This document shows, in pieces, positions 6,944 through 13,706 of a stretch of DNA of 24,449 nt. Source of the stretch: JAIVHC01 sp049975505 (GTDB lineage: Bacteria; Desulfobacterota; Desulfuromonadia; Desulfuromonadales; Desulfuromonadaceae); assembly GCA_049975505.1 (NCBI GenBank), contig JBNGCY010000037.1, positions 1-24,449 of the forward strand. The letters run 5' to 3'. Numbering within the stretch: position 1 is the stretch's first letter; each line of letters opens with the position of its first letter. Under the pieces are notes generated by a model, which had not been told where the DNA came from, did no database searches, and worked only from the letters and a program-made list of their open reading frames with translations. Position numbers and translations under genes: made by a program.

Positions 6944-7577
6944 CCCGGATGCCGCAAAAGTACAGGATGCCTGCACCGGCTTGCTCTTTGTAATGTCGGC
7001 TCCATCAGGAGCCGGCAAAACCACCCTTGGTCGCCTGCTCCTTGAGCAGGAACCGGGGTTGCGTCACTCCATTTCATATACCACCAGAGCACAACGCAGC
7101 GGTGAACAGGACGGTGTGGATTACCACTTTGTCTCTGAGAAAACCTTCCGGGATATGATAGACCAGGGCGCATTTGTGGAGTGGGCCATGGTGCATGGCA
7201 ACTACTACGGTACCGCCATGGCGGATATCGAGCGGTTGTGTGCCGGTGGGCGAGATGTCCTTCTGGATATCGATGTCCAGGGGGCGGAACAGCTGCGTAA
7301 GCGCGGCCTGGATGCGATTTTTATCTTTATTGCACCTCCGGATATGGAGGTGCTGCGTCAGCGTCTGTGTCAGCGCGACAGCGATAGTGCTGCAGTGATT
7401 GCCACGCGGATGGAAAATGCCTACCATGAACTGGAACATGCGCCGCAGTATGATTATATTGTTATAAATGATAAACTCAGTGAAGCATCCCTGACCTTGC
7501 ACGCGATTATCCGTGCAGAGCACAGCCGCGCAGCGCGGATAATGCCCAGGGTGATGGGCATGCAGTCTTTTTTATAA
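6918..7577 (+). CDS. gmk: Guanylate kinase
   Basis: A 219-residue enzyme that phosphorylates GMP (and dGMP) to GDP with ATP, an essential step in purine nucleotide supply. The P-loop is S30-G-A-G-K-T (APSGAGKTT). The GMP-binding region follows with HSISYTTRAQRSGEQDGVDYHF, then FVEWAMVHGNYYGT and VLLDIDVQGAEQLR, all diagnostic. The start is GTG 6918, seven bases after GGAG at 6907-6910, and overlaps the end of yicC by 26 bases, indicating translational coupling. The first ~20 residues are an N-terminal extension beyond the usual kinase start. The rpoZ gene follows after 22 bases. Confidence 0.96.
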   Translation: MNRSKTLNNPDAAKVQDACTGLLFVMSAPSGAGKTTLGRLLLEQEPGLRHSISYTTRAQRSGEQDGVDYHFVSEKTFRDMIDQGAFVEWAMVHGNYYGTAMADIERLCAGGRDVLLDIDVQGAEQLRKRGLDAIFIFIAPPDMEVLRQRLCQRDSDSAAVIATRMENAYHELEHAPQYDYIVINDKLSEASLTLHAIIRAEHSRAARIMPRVMGMQSFL

Positions 7578-7599
7578 ACCCGATCAAGAGAGAACAACA

Positions 7600-7812
7600 A
7601 TGGCCAGAGTTACTGTAGAAGATTGTCTGGAACAGATATCGAACCGCTTTCTCCTTGCTATGGTAGCAGCGAAACGCACCAAGCAGCTGTATCGTGGCGC
7701 GGCGCCGATGATTGAAAATATATCCAAAAACAAAAAGGTGGTTCAGGCCCTGCGCGAGATCGCGGCAGGCAAAGTGAAATTTGTCGATCCGATCAAGAAA
7801 CGCAATCCCTGA
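7600..7812 (+). CDS. rpoZ: DNA-directed RNA polymerase omega subunit
   Basis: A 70-residue protein with the omega signature: MARVTVEDCLEQISNRFLLA at the start, then AAKRTKQLYRGAAPMI and VVQALREIAAGKV. Omega helps fold and assemble the beta-prime subunit. In proteobacteria it forms part of a ppGpp-binding site on RNA polymerase. Its position directly before the RelA/SpoT gene (23-base gap) is a classic arrangement tying synthesis and sensing of the alarmone. The length is typical for the family. AGAGAG lies upstream of the ATG as a modest ribosome-binding site. Confidence 0.95.
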   Translation: MARVTVEDCLEQISNRFLLAMVAAKRTKQLYRGAAPMIENISKNKKVVQALREIAAGKVKFVDPIKKRNP

Positions 7813-7835
7813 GCCGTCCGGGATTAAATGCTCTG

Positions 7836-9998
7836 ATGTCTCTTGCCAGTCTCGAAGAATTTCAGGCAGCGGTCGGTGAATACATGGCCGAGCCGGATAT
7901 GGATATGCTCGAACGCGCGTATACCTTCAGCCGGCGTATCCATGCTGGAGTGGAGCGTCCCTGCGGCGATCCTGCATTTTCCCACACCTGCGCAGTAGCA
8001 GGTATGGTGATACGGATGCAGCTCGACATGCCTACCATAGCTGCCGCCCTGGTGCATGATGTATTCGAGCGCAAGCTTGCGAGTGTGGATGAATTACGCA
8101 CCGAGTTGGGCGAGGGAGTGGTGCATCTGGTCGAGGGATTGACCAAGATCAACTCCATTATCTATCAGCGCGGGCAGGAGCGTGAGACCGAGAGCTTTCG
8201 TAAGATGCTCCTGGCTATTGCGCGCGATGTGCGCATTGTCCTTCTCAAGCTTGCGGATCGCCTCCACAATATGCAGACCCTGGCGTGCTTTGCGCGTAAG
8301 GATCAGGTGCGTATCGCACGCGAAACCCTTGAAGTATACGCTCCCCTTGCCAACCGCATGGGTATCAGCTGGCTGAAAAGCCAGCTTGAAGACCTGTGTT
8401 TCAAGTACCTGTATCCGGATGAATACAGGGAGCTGAAACGCAAGATCAAAATGTTTAAAACCGATGCTAACGACCAGTATATCCAGAGTGTGGTTGAGCA
8501 TATCCAGGCCAAGCTGGAGAGCAACGGCATTGAAGGTCAGGTTTCTGGGCGCTCCAAGCATCTGTATTCGGTGTATCGTAAAATAAAGCGTCAGAATATC
8601 GATATCGATCAGATATATGACCTCATAGCTTTCCGTATTATCGTCAATAGCGTAAGGGATTGCTATGCCTGCCTGGGAATTATTCATGCCGCATGGAAAC
8701 CCATATCCGGGCGTTTCAAGGATTATATCGCCATGCCCAAGGCGAACATGTATCAGTCTTTGCATACCTCGGTTATCGGGCCCTACGGCAAACGGATGGA
8801 AGTGCAGATTCGCACTGAAGAGATGCACCGTATCGCCGAAGAGGGGATCGCGGCGCACTGGAAATACAAAGAGAGCAATGCCAGTGTGCCCGCCACCGAA
8901 GACGGACGTTTTAGCTGGGTGCGGCATATGCTTGAGTGGCAGAAGGAGCTCAACGATGCCCGTGAAGTCAGCGCCGAAGCCCATCTCGATCTGTTCCCCG
9001 AAGAAGTCTATGTGTTTACCCCTGATGGGCACGTCAAGGAACTGCCTCAGGGTTCCTGCCCCATCGATTTTGCCTATTCCATCCACGGAGATATAGGCAA
9101 CACCTGTGTCGGTGCCAAGGTTAACGGCAAGATGGTGGCCCTCAAAACTCCGCTGCAGAACGGGGACGTGGTTGAAATTCTCACCTCCAGCACCCAGACG
9201 CCGAGCAAGGACTGGCTCAATCTGGTCAAGACCTCTAAGGCGCGCAATCGCATCCGCCACTGGATCAAAACCCAGGAGCGCGAAAAGAGCATCGAGATCG
9301 GGCGTGACCTCCTCGAGCGTGATCTGCGTAAATACAAGGCCAATCTCAACAAGCTCATGGGGGAGAAGATAATGGCCGATGTGGTGAGTGGATTCGGGTT
9401 TAAAAACGCCGATGAGATGCTTGCCGCTATCGGTTATGGCAAGCTTTCATCCCTGCAGGTTGCGGGCAAGCTTCTGCCCGAGGTGGACATGCGTCCGACC
9501 GGGAGCAGAATTCCCGCGCTGGGTCGGGTGCTGGGTAAGGTGCGTAAAAAACCCGCGCAGGATCCGATCCGCATCCAGGGCAACGACAATATCATGGTGC
9601 GCTTTGCCAAATGCTGCAATCCGCTCCCCGGAGACGATATCGTCGGTTTTATCACCCGCGGGCGCGGAATAACCGTGCATGCTGCCACATGTCCGCATCT
9701 GCTTGAGACCGATCCCCAGCGACGCGTTGAAGTAGCCTGGGATGAAGATGTCAAAGCCAGGCGTAACGTCAAGATCAACGTGCTCTGTTCCGACACCAAG
9801 GGGGTGCTGGCCGAGATTACCAATGTTATAACCCAGCGCGAAGCGGACATTGTCGCGGCAAGCATTCATGCGCATGGGCAGCGCGGTCTGAATGAGTTTG
9901 AGTTGGAGGTCGAGAGTGTGGAGCATCTCAACAGGGTTATGGCCGGTCTGAAAGGGGTCAAAGGGGTGAGACGCGTAGAACGGGTCAATGAGCGCTGA
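7836..9998 (+). CDS. spoT: RelA/SpoT family (p)ppGpp synthetase/hydrolase
   Basis: A 720-residue long-type RSH protein. The HD hydrolase domain has metal-ligand candidates H50 (SHTCAVAG), H74-D75 and D141 (DRLHNMQTL). However, the usual HDxxED box reads H74-D-V-F-E78-R79, with arginine replacing the last aspartate. The synthetase domain looks intact: GRSKHLYSVYRKIK, R293-F-K-D296 (the RxKD form of bifunctional and Gram-positive-type enzymes), MPKANMYQSLHT and EVQIRTEEMHRIAEEGIAAH. The TGS domain follows (VYVFTPDGHVKELPQGSCPI), then a conserved CC region (FAKCCNPLPGDDIVGFITRG) and a C-terminal ACT domain. The enzyme makes and degrades (p)ppGpp during starvation, and the last-domain region senses ribosome or tRNA state. 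It is the last gene of the yicC operon. The ATG 7836 has a weak ribosome-binding site; a slightly later start is possible. Confidence 0.94.
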   Translation: MSLASLEEFQAAVGEYMAEPDMDMLERAYTFSRRIHAGVERPCGDPAFSHTCAVAGMVIRMQLDMPTIAAALVHDVFERKLASVDELRTELGEGVVHLVEGLTKINSIIYQRGQERETESFRKMLLAIARDVRIVLLKLADRLHNMQTLACFARKDQVRIARETLEVYAPLANRMGISWLKSQLEDLCFKYLYPDEYRELKRKIKMFKTDANDQYIQSVVEHIQAKLESNGIEGQVSGRSKHLYSVYRKIKRQNIDIDQIYDLIAFRIIVNSVRDCYACLGIIHAAWKPISGRFKDYIAMPKANMYQSLHTSVIGPYGKRMEVQIRTEEMHRIAEEGIAAHWKYKESNASVPATEDGRFSWVRHMLEWQKELNDAREVSAEAHLDLFPEEVYVFTPDGHVKELPQGSCPIDFAYSIHGDIGNTCVGAKVNGKMVALKTPLQNGDVVEILTSSTQTPSKDWLNLVKTSKARNRIRHWIKTQEREKSIEIGRDLLERDLRKYKANLNKLMGEKIMADVVSGFGFKNADEMLAAIGYGKLSSLQVAGKLLPEVDMRPTGSRIPALGRVLGKVRKKPAQDPIRIQGNDNIMVRFAKCCNPLPGDDIVGFITRGRGITVHAATCPHLLETDPQRRVEVAWDEDVKARRNVKINVLCSDTKGVLAEITNVITQREADIVAASIHAHGQRGLNEFELEVESVEHLNRVMAGLKGVKGVRRVERVNER

Positions 9999-10059
9999 AA
10001 GGGTTCCAGGTCAGAGGATGAGTGCGGGAGCATTCAATGCTCTGAGTTCTGATAAGAAA

Positions 10060-10106
10060 AGAGGGGGGCGGATATACGCTGCAACAGCGCTTATCCTACC
10101 CCCTCT
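10060..10106. terminator. Large hairpin terminator between convergent operons
   Basis: Arms 10060-10081 and 10085-10106 pair at 18 of 22 positions around a three-base loop. The outer part is an 8-bp AGAGGGGG/CCCCCTCT stem. On the minus strand the stem is followed by TTTCTTATC, so it best fits termination of the purM-to-rpmB operon. On the plus strand it is followed by ATCTGTTT and may also stop spoT transcription 62 bases after its stop. Confidence 0.7.
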
Positions 10107-10147
10107 ATCTGTTTAATGCCAGCCGGTGGGTGGAGATGGTTTCCGCA

Positions 10148-10336
10148 TCAACCCTTGACTACCGCACCTGAGCGGATGCAGCGGGTACATACCTTAATGC
10201 TTTTCACGCTGCCGTTCTGCACTGCACGCACCTTCTGCAGGTTGGGATACCATACCTTGCGGGTTTTATTGTGCGCATGGCTGACATTGTTGCCGGTTAC
10301 AGGTTTCTTACCACAAATTTCGCATGTTCTGGACAT
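10148..10336 (-). CDS. rpmB: 50S ribosomal protein L28 (zinc-ribbon form)
   Basis: A 62-residue L28 beginning MSRTCEICGKKPVTGNNVSH, with the family core SHAHNKTRKVWYPNLQKVR. Four cysteines (C5, C8, C50, C53; CEIC and CTRC) make this the zinc-binding paralogue type. Some bacteria swap that form for a cysteine-free copy under zinc limitation. The start at 10336 is preceded by a perfect AGGAGG ten bases upstream; a longer in-frame start at 10399 would add 21 unrelated residues and is rejected. It is the last gene of the minus-strand purM-purN-DUF523 cluster, 68 bases after DUF523, and is followed by the strong hairpin at 10060-10106. Confidence 0.95.
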   Translation of the reverse strand: MSRTCEICGKKPVTGNNVSHAHNKTRKVWYPNLQKVRAVQNGSVKSIKVCTRCIRSGAVVKG

Positions 10337-10404
10337 TGTATTTAGACCTCCTGAATATTTAGAGCGCAAATTTCTAGCACGATTTTTCGGTGATGGCAAG
10401 ATAT

Positions 10405-10989
10405 TTAACCATCTTCGCTTTGTTTTGCCTGCCCCACGGCATGCTCATGCCCGGTGTGAGATATTGCAGCTATATGAGCTTCACTTATAATCCGGATCCC
10501 GGAACGCTCGAGCAAAGCGGTGGTAACCCCCTGGCCGCTGATGAGAGTCTGCTCTCCGCTGCCGGCATCATTCCGCATGTAGACCTGGCAGACCCCGCAC
10601 GAGGGACTGCGTTCTTTGAAAATCGCCCATTTGCATCGGCACAGGCGTGCTATTTCAAGGCACTGCCGCGCCCCATGGAGAAACGCCCGGGTTGTCTCCA
10701 GGCCGTTGCTATCCCGCAGATATGCGTGTTGGTCCAGAAGTGCCTGACCGTCCCCATACACAAATGCACTTGGAGCCCTGGGGGTCGGTAAACCGCCGAG
10801 TTGTTCGGGGCACACCGGAATCGGGATCAGATCCCTTGTATGCAGAAAATCAACCACATGCAGACATTCTTTACTGTCGCCTGCGTAGCGGGTGTGCAAC
10901 CCGAGCAGACATGCGCTTACAAGAACCCGTCCTCCACGGGGGATATGGCGGGCGCAACACGTGTCGAGGGATAAATCTTTTGCAGCCAT
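10405..10989 (-). CDS. DUF523 domain protein
   Basis: A 194-residue protein with the DUF523 signatures in order: VLVSACLLGLHTRYAGDS, PVCPEQLGGLPTPRAPSA and FKERSPSCGVCQVY. The conserved cysteines in SACLLG, VCPEQ and SPSCG suggest a metal or thiol site; some relatives are linked to 2-thiouracil desulfurase (TudS), but the activity of this one cannot be deduced. The ATG at 10989 gives 22 residues before the conserved VLVSACLLG and has a poor ribosome-binding site, so the start is uncertain. The gene begins 6 bases after the purN stop and is probably co-transcribed with purM-purN. Confidence 0.85.
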   Translation of the reverse strand: MAAKDLSLDTCCARHIPRGGRVLVSACLLGLHTRYAGDSKECLHVVDFLHTRDLIPIPVCPEQLGGLPTPRAPSAFVYGDGQALLDQHAYLRDSNGLETTRAFLHGARQCLEIARLCRCKWAIFKERSPSCGVCQVYMRNDAGSGEQTLISGQGVTTALLERSGIRIISEAHIAAISHTGHEHAVGQAKQSEDG

Positions 10990-10995
10990 TTCGCT

Positions 10996-11676
10996 TTATG
11001 CCGGGGGGGGATTGATAAGCGCGCTCTGTTGCAGCGCCGCGGTATTGGTATAAGCGGGATCAATCCTGACACGCCGCCCCTCAACCTTCAGAGCGCCAGT
11101 AGCAAACAGCTGGATGGCGTGAGGATAGAGGCGATGTTCCTGCTCCAGAATTCTGGCACTCAGGCTCTCTTCAGTGTCATCGTCAAAAACCGGAACCACC
11201 GCCTGCGCAATGATGGGCCCTGTATCCACCCCGGAATCAATGAAGTGTACGGTACATCCGGCAAATCTGGCGCCGTATTCCAGGGCTTTTTTCTGCACAT
11301 TCAAGCCGGGGAAAGCCGGGAGCAGAGCGGGATGGATATTCATAATGCGATGCGGGAAAGCATCCACAAAGTCTGCGCCCACGATGCGCATGAACCCGGC
11401 AAGAACCACGAGTTCCACTCCATCCTCTTTGAGTTGCGCGATAACCGCACCGTCAAATGCAGAGCGGGTGGCGAAATCACGGTGGTTGATACAGCAGTGG
11501 GGGATACCGGCATCCCAGGCACGCTTTAATGCTCCGGCATCGGGGTTGTTGCAGATTACGCGTACGATCTGCGCATCGATGGTGCCGGCGCTACAGGCAT
11601 CGATGATCGACTGCAGATTGGTTCCTCCACCCGAGGCCAGCACACCTATGCGAAGTTTTGCACTTCCAGCCTGCAT
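10996..11676 (-). CDS. purN: Phosphoribosylglycinamide formyltransferase (GAR transformylase)
   Basis: This enzyme transfers the formyl group of 10-formyltetrahydrofolate to GAR, the third step of purine synthesis. The N-terminal phosphate loop is IGVLASGGGTNLQSII. Catalytic residues correspond to N113, H115 (NIHPALLPAFPG) and D151 (SGVDTGPII), each offset by seven from the E. coli N106/H108/D144. The 226-residue length exceeds the usual ~210 because of a short N-terminal extension and a ~20-residue tail ending NPPPA, partly encoded by an 8-base C run. The ATG directly abuts the purM stop (TAAATG), implying coupled translation. Confidence 0.96.
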   Translation of the reverse strand: MQAGSAKLRIGVLASGGGTNLQSIIDACSAGTIDAQIVRVICNNPDAGALKRAWDAGIPHCCINHRDFATRSAFDGAVIAQLKEDGVELVVLAGFMRIVGADFVDAFPHRIMNIHPALLPAFPGLNVQKKALEYGARFAGCTVHFIDSGVDTGPIIAQAVVPVFDDDTEESLSARILEQEHRLYPHAIQLFATGALKVEGRRVRIDPAYTNTAALQQSALINPPPA

Positions 11677-12723
11677 TTAAACCAGCTCCACCGATGGGGT
11701 TTCGTGCGCGGATTTGCGTATCTCACCGATAACCCAGGCACGTTCATTCAAGCCTGAGAGGCGCAACATGATATCCTCACACTGCTCCTTGGAGACAACC
11801 AGAACCATGCCGATACCATTGTTGAAGGTGCGGTACATCTCGCGTTCTTCAATATTGCCGGCCTGCTTCATGATGTCGAAAATCTTCGGTTTCTCCCAGC
11901 TGGAGGGGTCGATTTGAGCCACGCAGTTATGTGGCAGGCAGCGCGGGATGTTCTCCAGAATCCCCCCACCGGTTATGTGAGAAATAGATTTGATGTTGAA
12001 ATCACGGATCAGATTGAGCACGGTTTTTACATAGATCCGGGTCGGGGTTAAAAGCTCCAGGCCGATGGGCTGCTCGAGTCCTTCGACGTGATCGTTGACT
12101 GAAAGTCCCATGATGTCGAAGAATATTTTGCGCGCCAGGGAAAAACCATTCGAGTGCAGCCCGTTGGAGCCGATGCCGATAATGCGGTCACCCACGGTTA
12201 CACTGGAGCCGTCGATGATCTGTTCGTTGTCCACCGCTCCCACCGAGAACCCTGCGAGGTCGTATTCCCCCTCGGCATAAAAACCGGGCATTTCCGCAGT
12301 TTCTCCCCCGATAAGGGCACAACCGGCCTGGCGGCAGCCTTCCGCGATCCCTTTTATCACTTCCGCAGCTTTTTCCGGGCTGAGTTTCCCGGTGGCAAGA
12401 TAGTCGAGGAAGAACAAGGGCTCAGCGCCCTGGACAATGATGTCATTTACGCACATGGCTACCAGGTCGATTCCCACGGTGTCATGTTTGTGGGTATCGA
12501 ATGCGAGCTTGAGCTTGGTTCCCACTCCGTCGGTGGCGGAAACCAGGGTAGGCTTTTTATATTTATCCGCGTGAAAGGAGAACAGACCTCCAAAGCCGCC
12601 TATTTCGGTGAGTACCTCTGGTCTGGAGGTGGATTTCACCATGGGTCTAATCATGTCGACCAGGCGGTTCCCCGCATCAATGTCAACACCCGCTTCCTTG
12701 TAGGTAACACTTTTGTTTTTCAC
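11677..12723 (-). CDS. purM: Phosphoribosylformylglycinamidine cyclo-ligase (AIR synthetase)
   Basis: A 348-residue enzyme converting FGAM to AIR with ATP. The family motifs are visible: YKEAGVDIDAGNRLVDMI at the N terminus, EIGGFGGLF, LVSATDGVGTKLKLAF, GIDLVAMCVNDIIVQGAEPL, LIGGETAEMPGFY and GGGILENIPRCLP. The start is taken as GTG 12723 (VKNKSVTYKEAG) because AAGGAG lies 9 bases upstream. The longer frame, from TTG 12744, would place that site inside the gene. It is the first gene of a minus-strand operon with purN, DUF523 and rpmB, behind a good sigma70 promoter at 12756-12784. No purine riboswitch or PurR-like operator was recognised in the short leader. Confidence 0.95.
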   Translation of the reverse strand: MKNKSVTYKEAGVDIDAGNRLVDMIRPMVKSTSRPEVLTEIGGFGGLFSFHADKYKKPTLVSATDGVGTKLKLAFDTHKHDTVGIDLVAMCVNDIIVQGAEPLFFLDYLATGKLSPEKAAEVIKGIAEGCRQAGCALIGGETAEMPGFYAEGEYDLAGFSVGAVDNEQIIDGSSVTVGDRIIGIGSNGLHSNGFSLARKIFFDIMGLSVNDHVEGLEQPIGLELLTPTRIYVKTVLNLIRDFNIKSISHITGGGILENIPRCLPHNCVAQIDPSSWEKPKIFDIMKQAGNIEEREMYRTFNNGIGMVLVVSKEQCEDIMLRLSGLNERAWVIGEIRKSAHETPSVELV

Positions 12724-12755
12724 GTTGTCAGCTCCTTGGTTCAAAGTGGCGACAA

Positions 12756-12784
12756 GTAATAATCCATGGGCTGCCCCTTGTCAA
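12756..12784 (-). promoter_or_regulatory. Near-consensus sigma70 promoter for the purM operon
   Basis: On the minus strand a perfect TTGACA (12784-12779) is followed by a 17-base spacer and TATTAC (12761-12756; 4/6 to TATAAT). Transcription would start near 12749, giving a leader of about 26 bases before the GTG of purM. This is the best promoter match in the window. The rest of 12785-12961 shows no gene or other signal that I can identify. Confidence 0.7.
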
Positions 12785-12961
12785 CGCCAATCTGGGCGAA
12801 AACGGTTTCAGCCTTTACACTGTGCCGGTGCTGGAATAGTATGCTGCGGCAGGGTCAAAATAACGTCCTGCTCAGGTATCTTATCCCACTTGTCGTGCGG
12901 GTGAATCTGCTCAGTGATTCCGGAAGATACCCTCCGTCCGCGTTGGAATTGTTGTTTATTG

Positions 12962-13114
12962 TGTGACTATTCACCACCACTACCGGTGAGGGCTTGTGGT
13001 ATCCATGGAAAGGGCGTCTGTCGCCACGGACGGCGACAGTCGAACGGCCATGGACGGCCCCAATCCCAAACAGTCGCGTCCCTTAGAATGGGTGCCACAA
13101 GGCCTTACTAAAGA
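12962..13114 (-). repeat. Structured intergenic repeat, copy 2 (inverted relative to copy 1)
   Basis: The 134-bp core 12973-13106, read on the minus strand, matches 2149-2282 with about 11 mismatches and no length change. A central stretch of about 60 bases is identical. Outer arms 12990-13014 and 13080-13104 pair at 19 of 25 positions. The two inner hairpins are conserved: 13046-13059 (GGCC stems) and 13018-13039 (8-bp stem). Imperfect direct repeats flank it: GTTGTTTATTG at 12951-12961 and GTTGCTTTATTG at 13115-13126. They bound a unit of 153 bp, close to the 152 bp of copy 1. It lies between purM and rimI and may fall in the rimI leader. Confidence 0.8.
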
Positions 13115-13169
13115 GTTGCTTTATTGGTAGTGTAACGTACAAAAACATCTTTGTCAGGAGAAAGGGTGG

Positions 13170-13706
13170 ATGGATCACGTCGCAGAAAAGCCCGTTGCCC
13201 TGAAAAGAGGGCTGGAATTTGCTGCCATTGAGGATGTGCCTGAACTGGTACACATAGAACAACAATGTTATCCTCATCCCTGGAGTGCTGCCAGGTTTGA
13301 ACAGGAATGTAAAAATCCGGACAGCTATATACTCCTTAAGCGTACCCGGGGTGAGATTGAAGCATATCTGTGCTTCTGGTATCTGGGGCTTGAAGTGGAA
13401 ATTCACAACATCGCCTGTGCCCCGCAGCATCGACGCAGCGGGGCGGCGCACATCCTCCTGCAGAGCCTGGATGCCTGGTGCCGTGCACATCGGGTGGAGC
13501 AGGTTTTTCTCGAAGTGCGCAGTTCCAATGTCGCCGCTATCAATCTGTATCGCGCCAGTGATTTCACCCTGTGTGGCAGACGTTCCGGATACTACGGTGA
13601 CGGTGAAGATGCCCTGTTGATGTGTTGTGATCTGAGACACAAAGCACAAAAGGAAGACAAAAGGGATAAAACAGATGAAGGATATCAGGACATCGGTTCT
13701 GTATAA
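13170..13706 (+). CDS. rimI: Ribosomal-protein-alanine N-acetyltransferase (RimI-like GNAT)
   Basis: A 178-residue GNAT acetyltransferase. Family features are HIEQQCYPHPWSAARFEQE near the N terminus, EVEIHNIACAPQHRRSGAAH as the acetyl-CoA pyrophosphate loop, and FLEVRSSNVAAINLYRASDF. RimI acetylates the N-terminal alanine of ribosomal protein S18. The loop RRSGAA departs from the usual (Q/R)xxGxG/A only slightly. AGGAG precedes the ATG. The last ~25 residues are a charged tail (HKAQKEDKRDKTDEGYQ) beyond the usual ~150-residue domain, and 32 bases overlap pyrK. It could instead be a GNAT with a different substrate, but the NVAAINLYRASDF region favours RimI. Confidence 0.87.
   Translation: MDHVAEKPVALKRGLEFAAIEDVPELVHIEQQCYPHPWSAARFEQECKNPDSYILLKRTRGEIEAYLCFWYLGLEVEIHNIACAPQHRRSGAAHILLQSLDAWCRAHRVEQVFLEVRSSNVAAINLYRASDFTLCGRRSGYYGDGEDALLMCCDLRHKAQKEDKRDKTDEGYQDIGSV

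Noticed and set aside
8733..8765. NMYQSLH in the RelA/SpoT synthetase domain in place of NGYQSLH
   Set aside because: Methionine at this position also occurs in functional Gram-positive-type RSH enzymes, so it is not a sign of inactivity.
8094..9260. Long 388-codon frame on the minus strand opposite the RelA/SpoT gene
   Set aside because: The plus strand encodes clearly recognisable RSH domains throughout; the antisense frame has no family motif and is a by-product of GC-rich codon use.
10337..10399. Longer rpmB start giving 83 residues
   Set aside because: AGGAGG sits ten bases before the ATG at 10336 and MSRTCEICGK is the normal L28 start; the longer form would contain the ribosome-binding site inside the gene.
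12724..12744. TTG 12744 as the purM start
   Set aside because: The AAGGAG that fits the GTG at 12723 lies within this extension, and no ribosome-binding site precedes the TTG.
12914..13111. Open frame of 65 codons on the plus strand across repeat copy 2
   Set aside because: It uses a different frame from the open one in copy 1, has no ribosome-binding site and matches no family I recognise.
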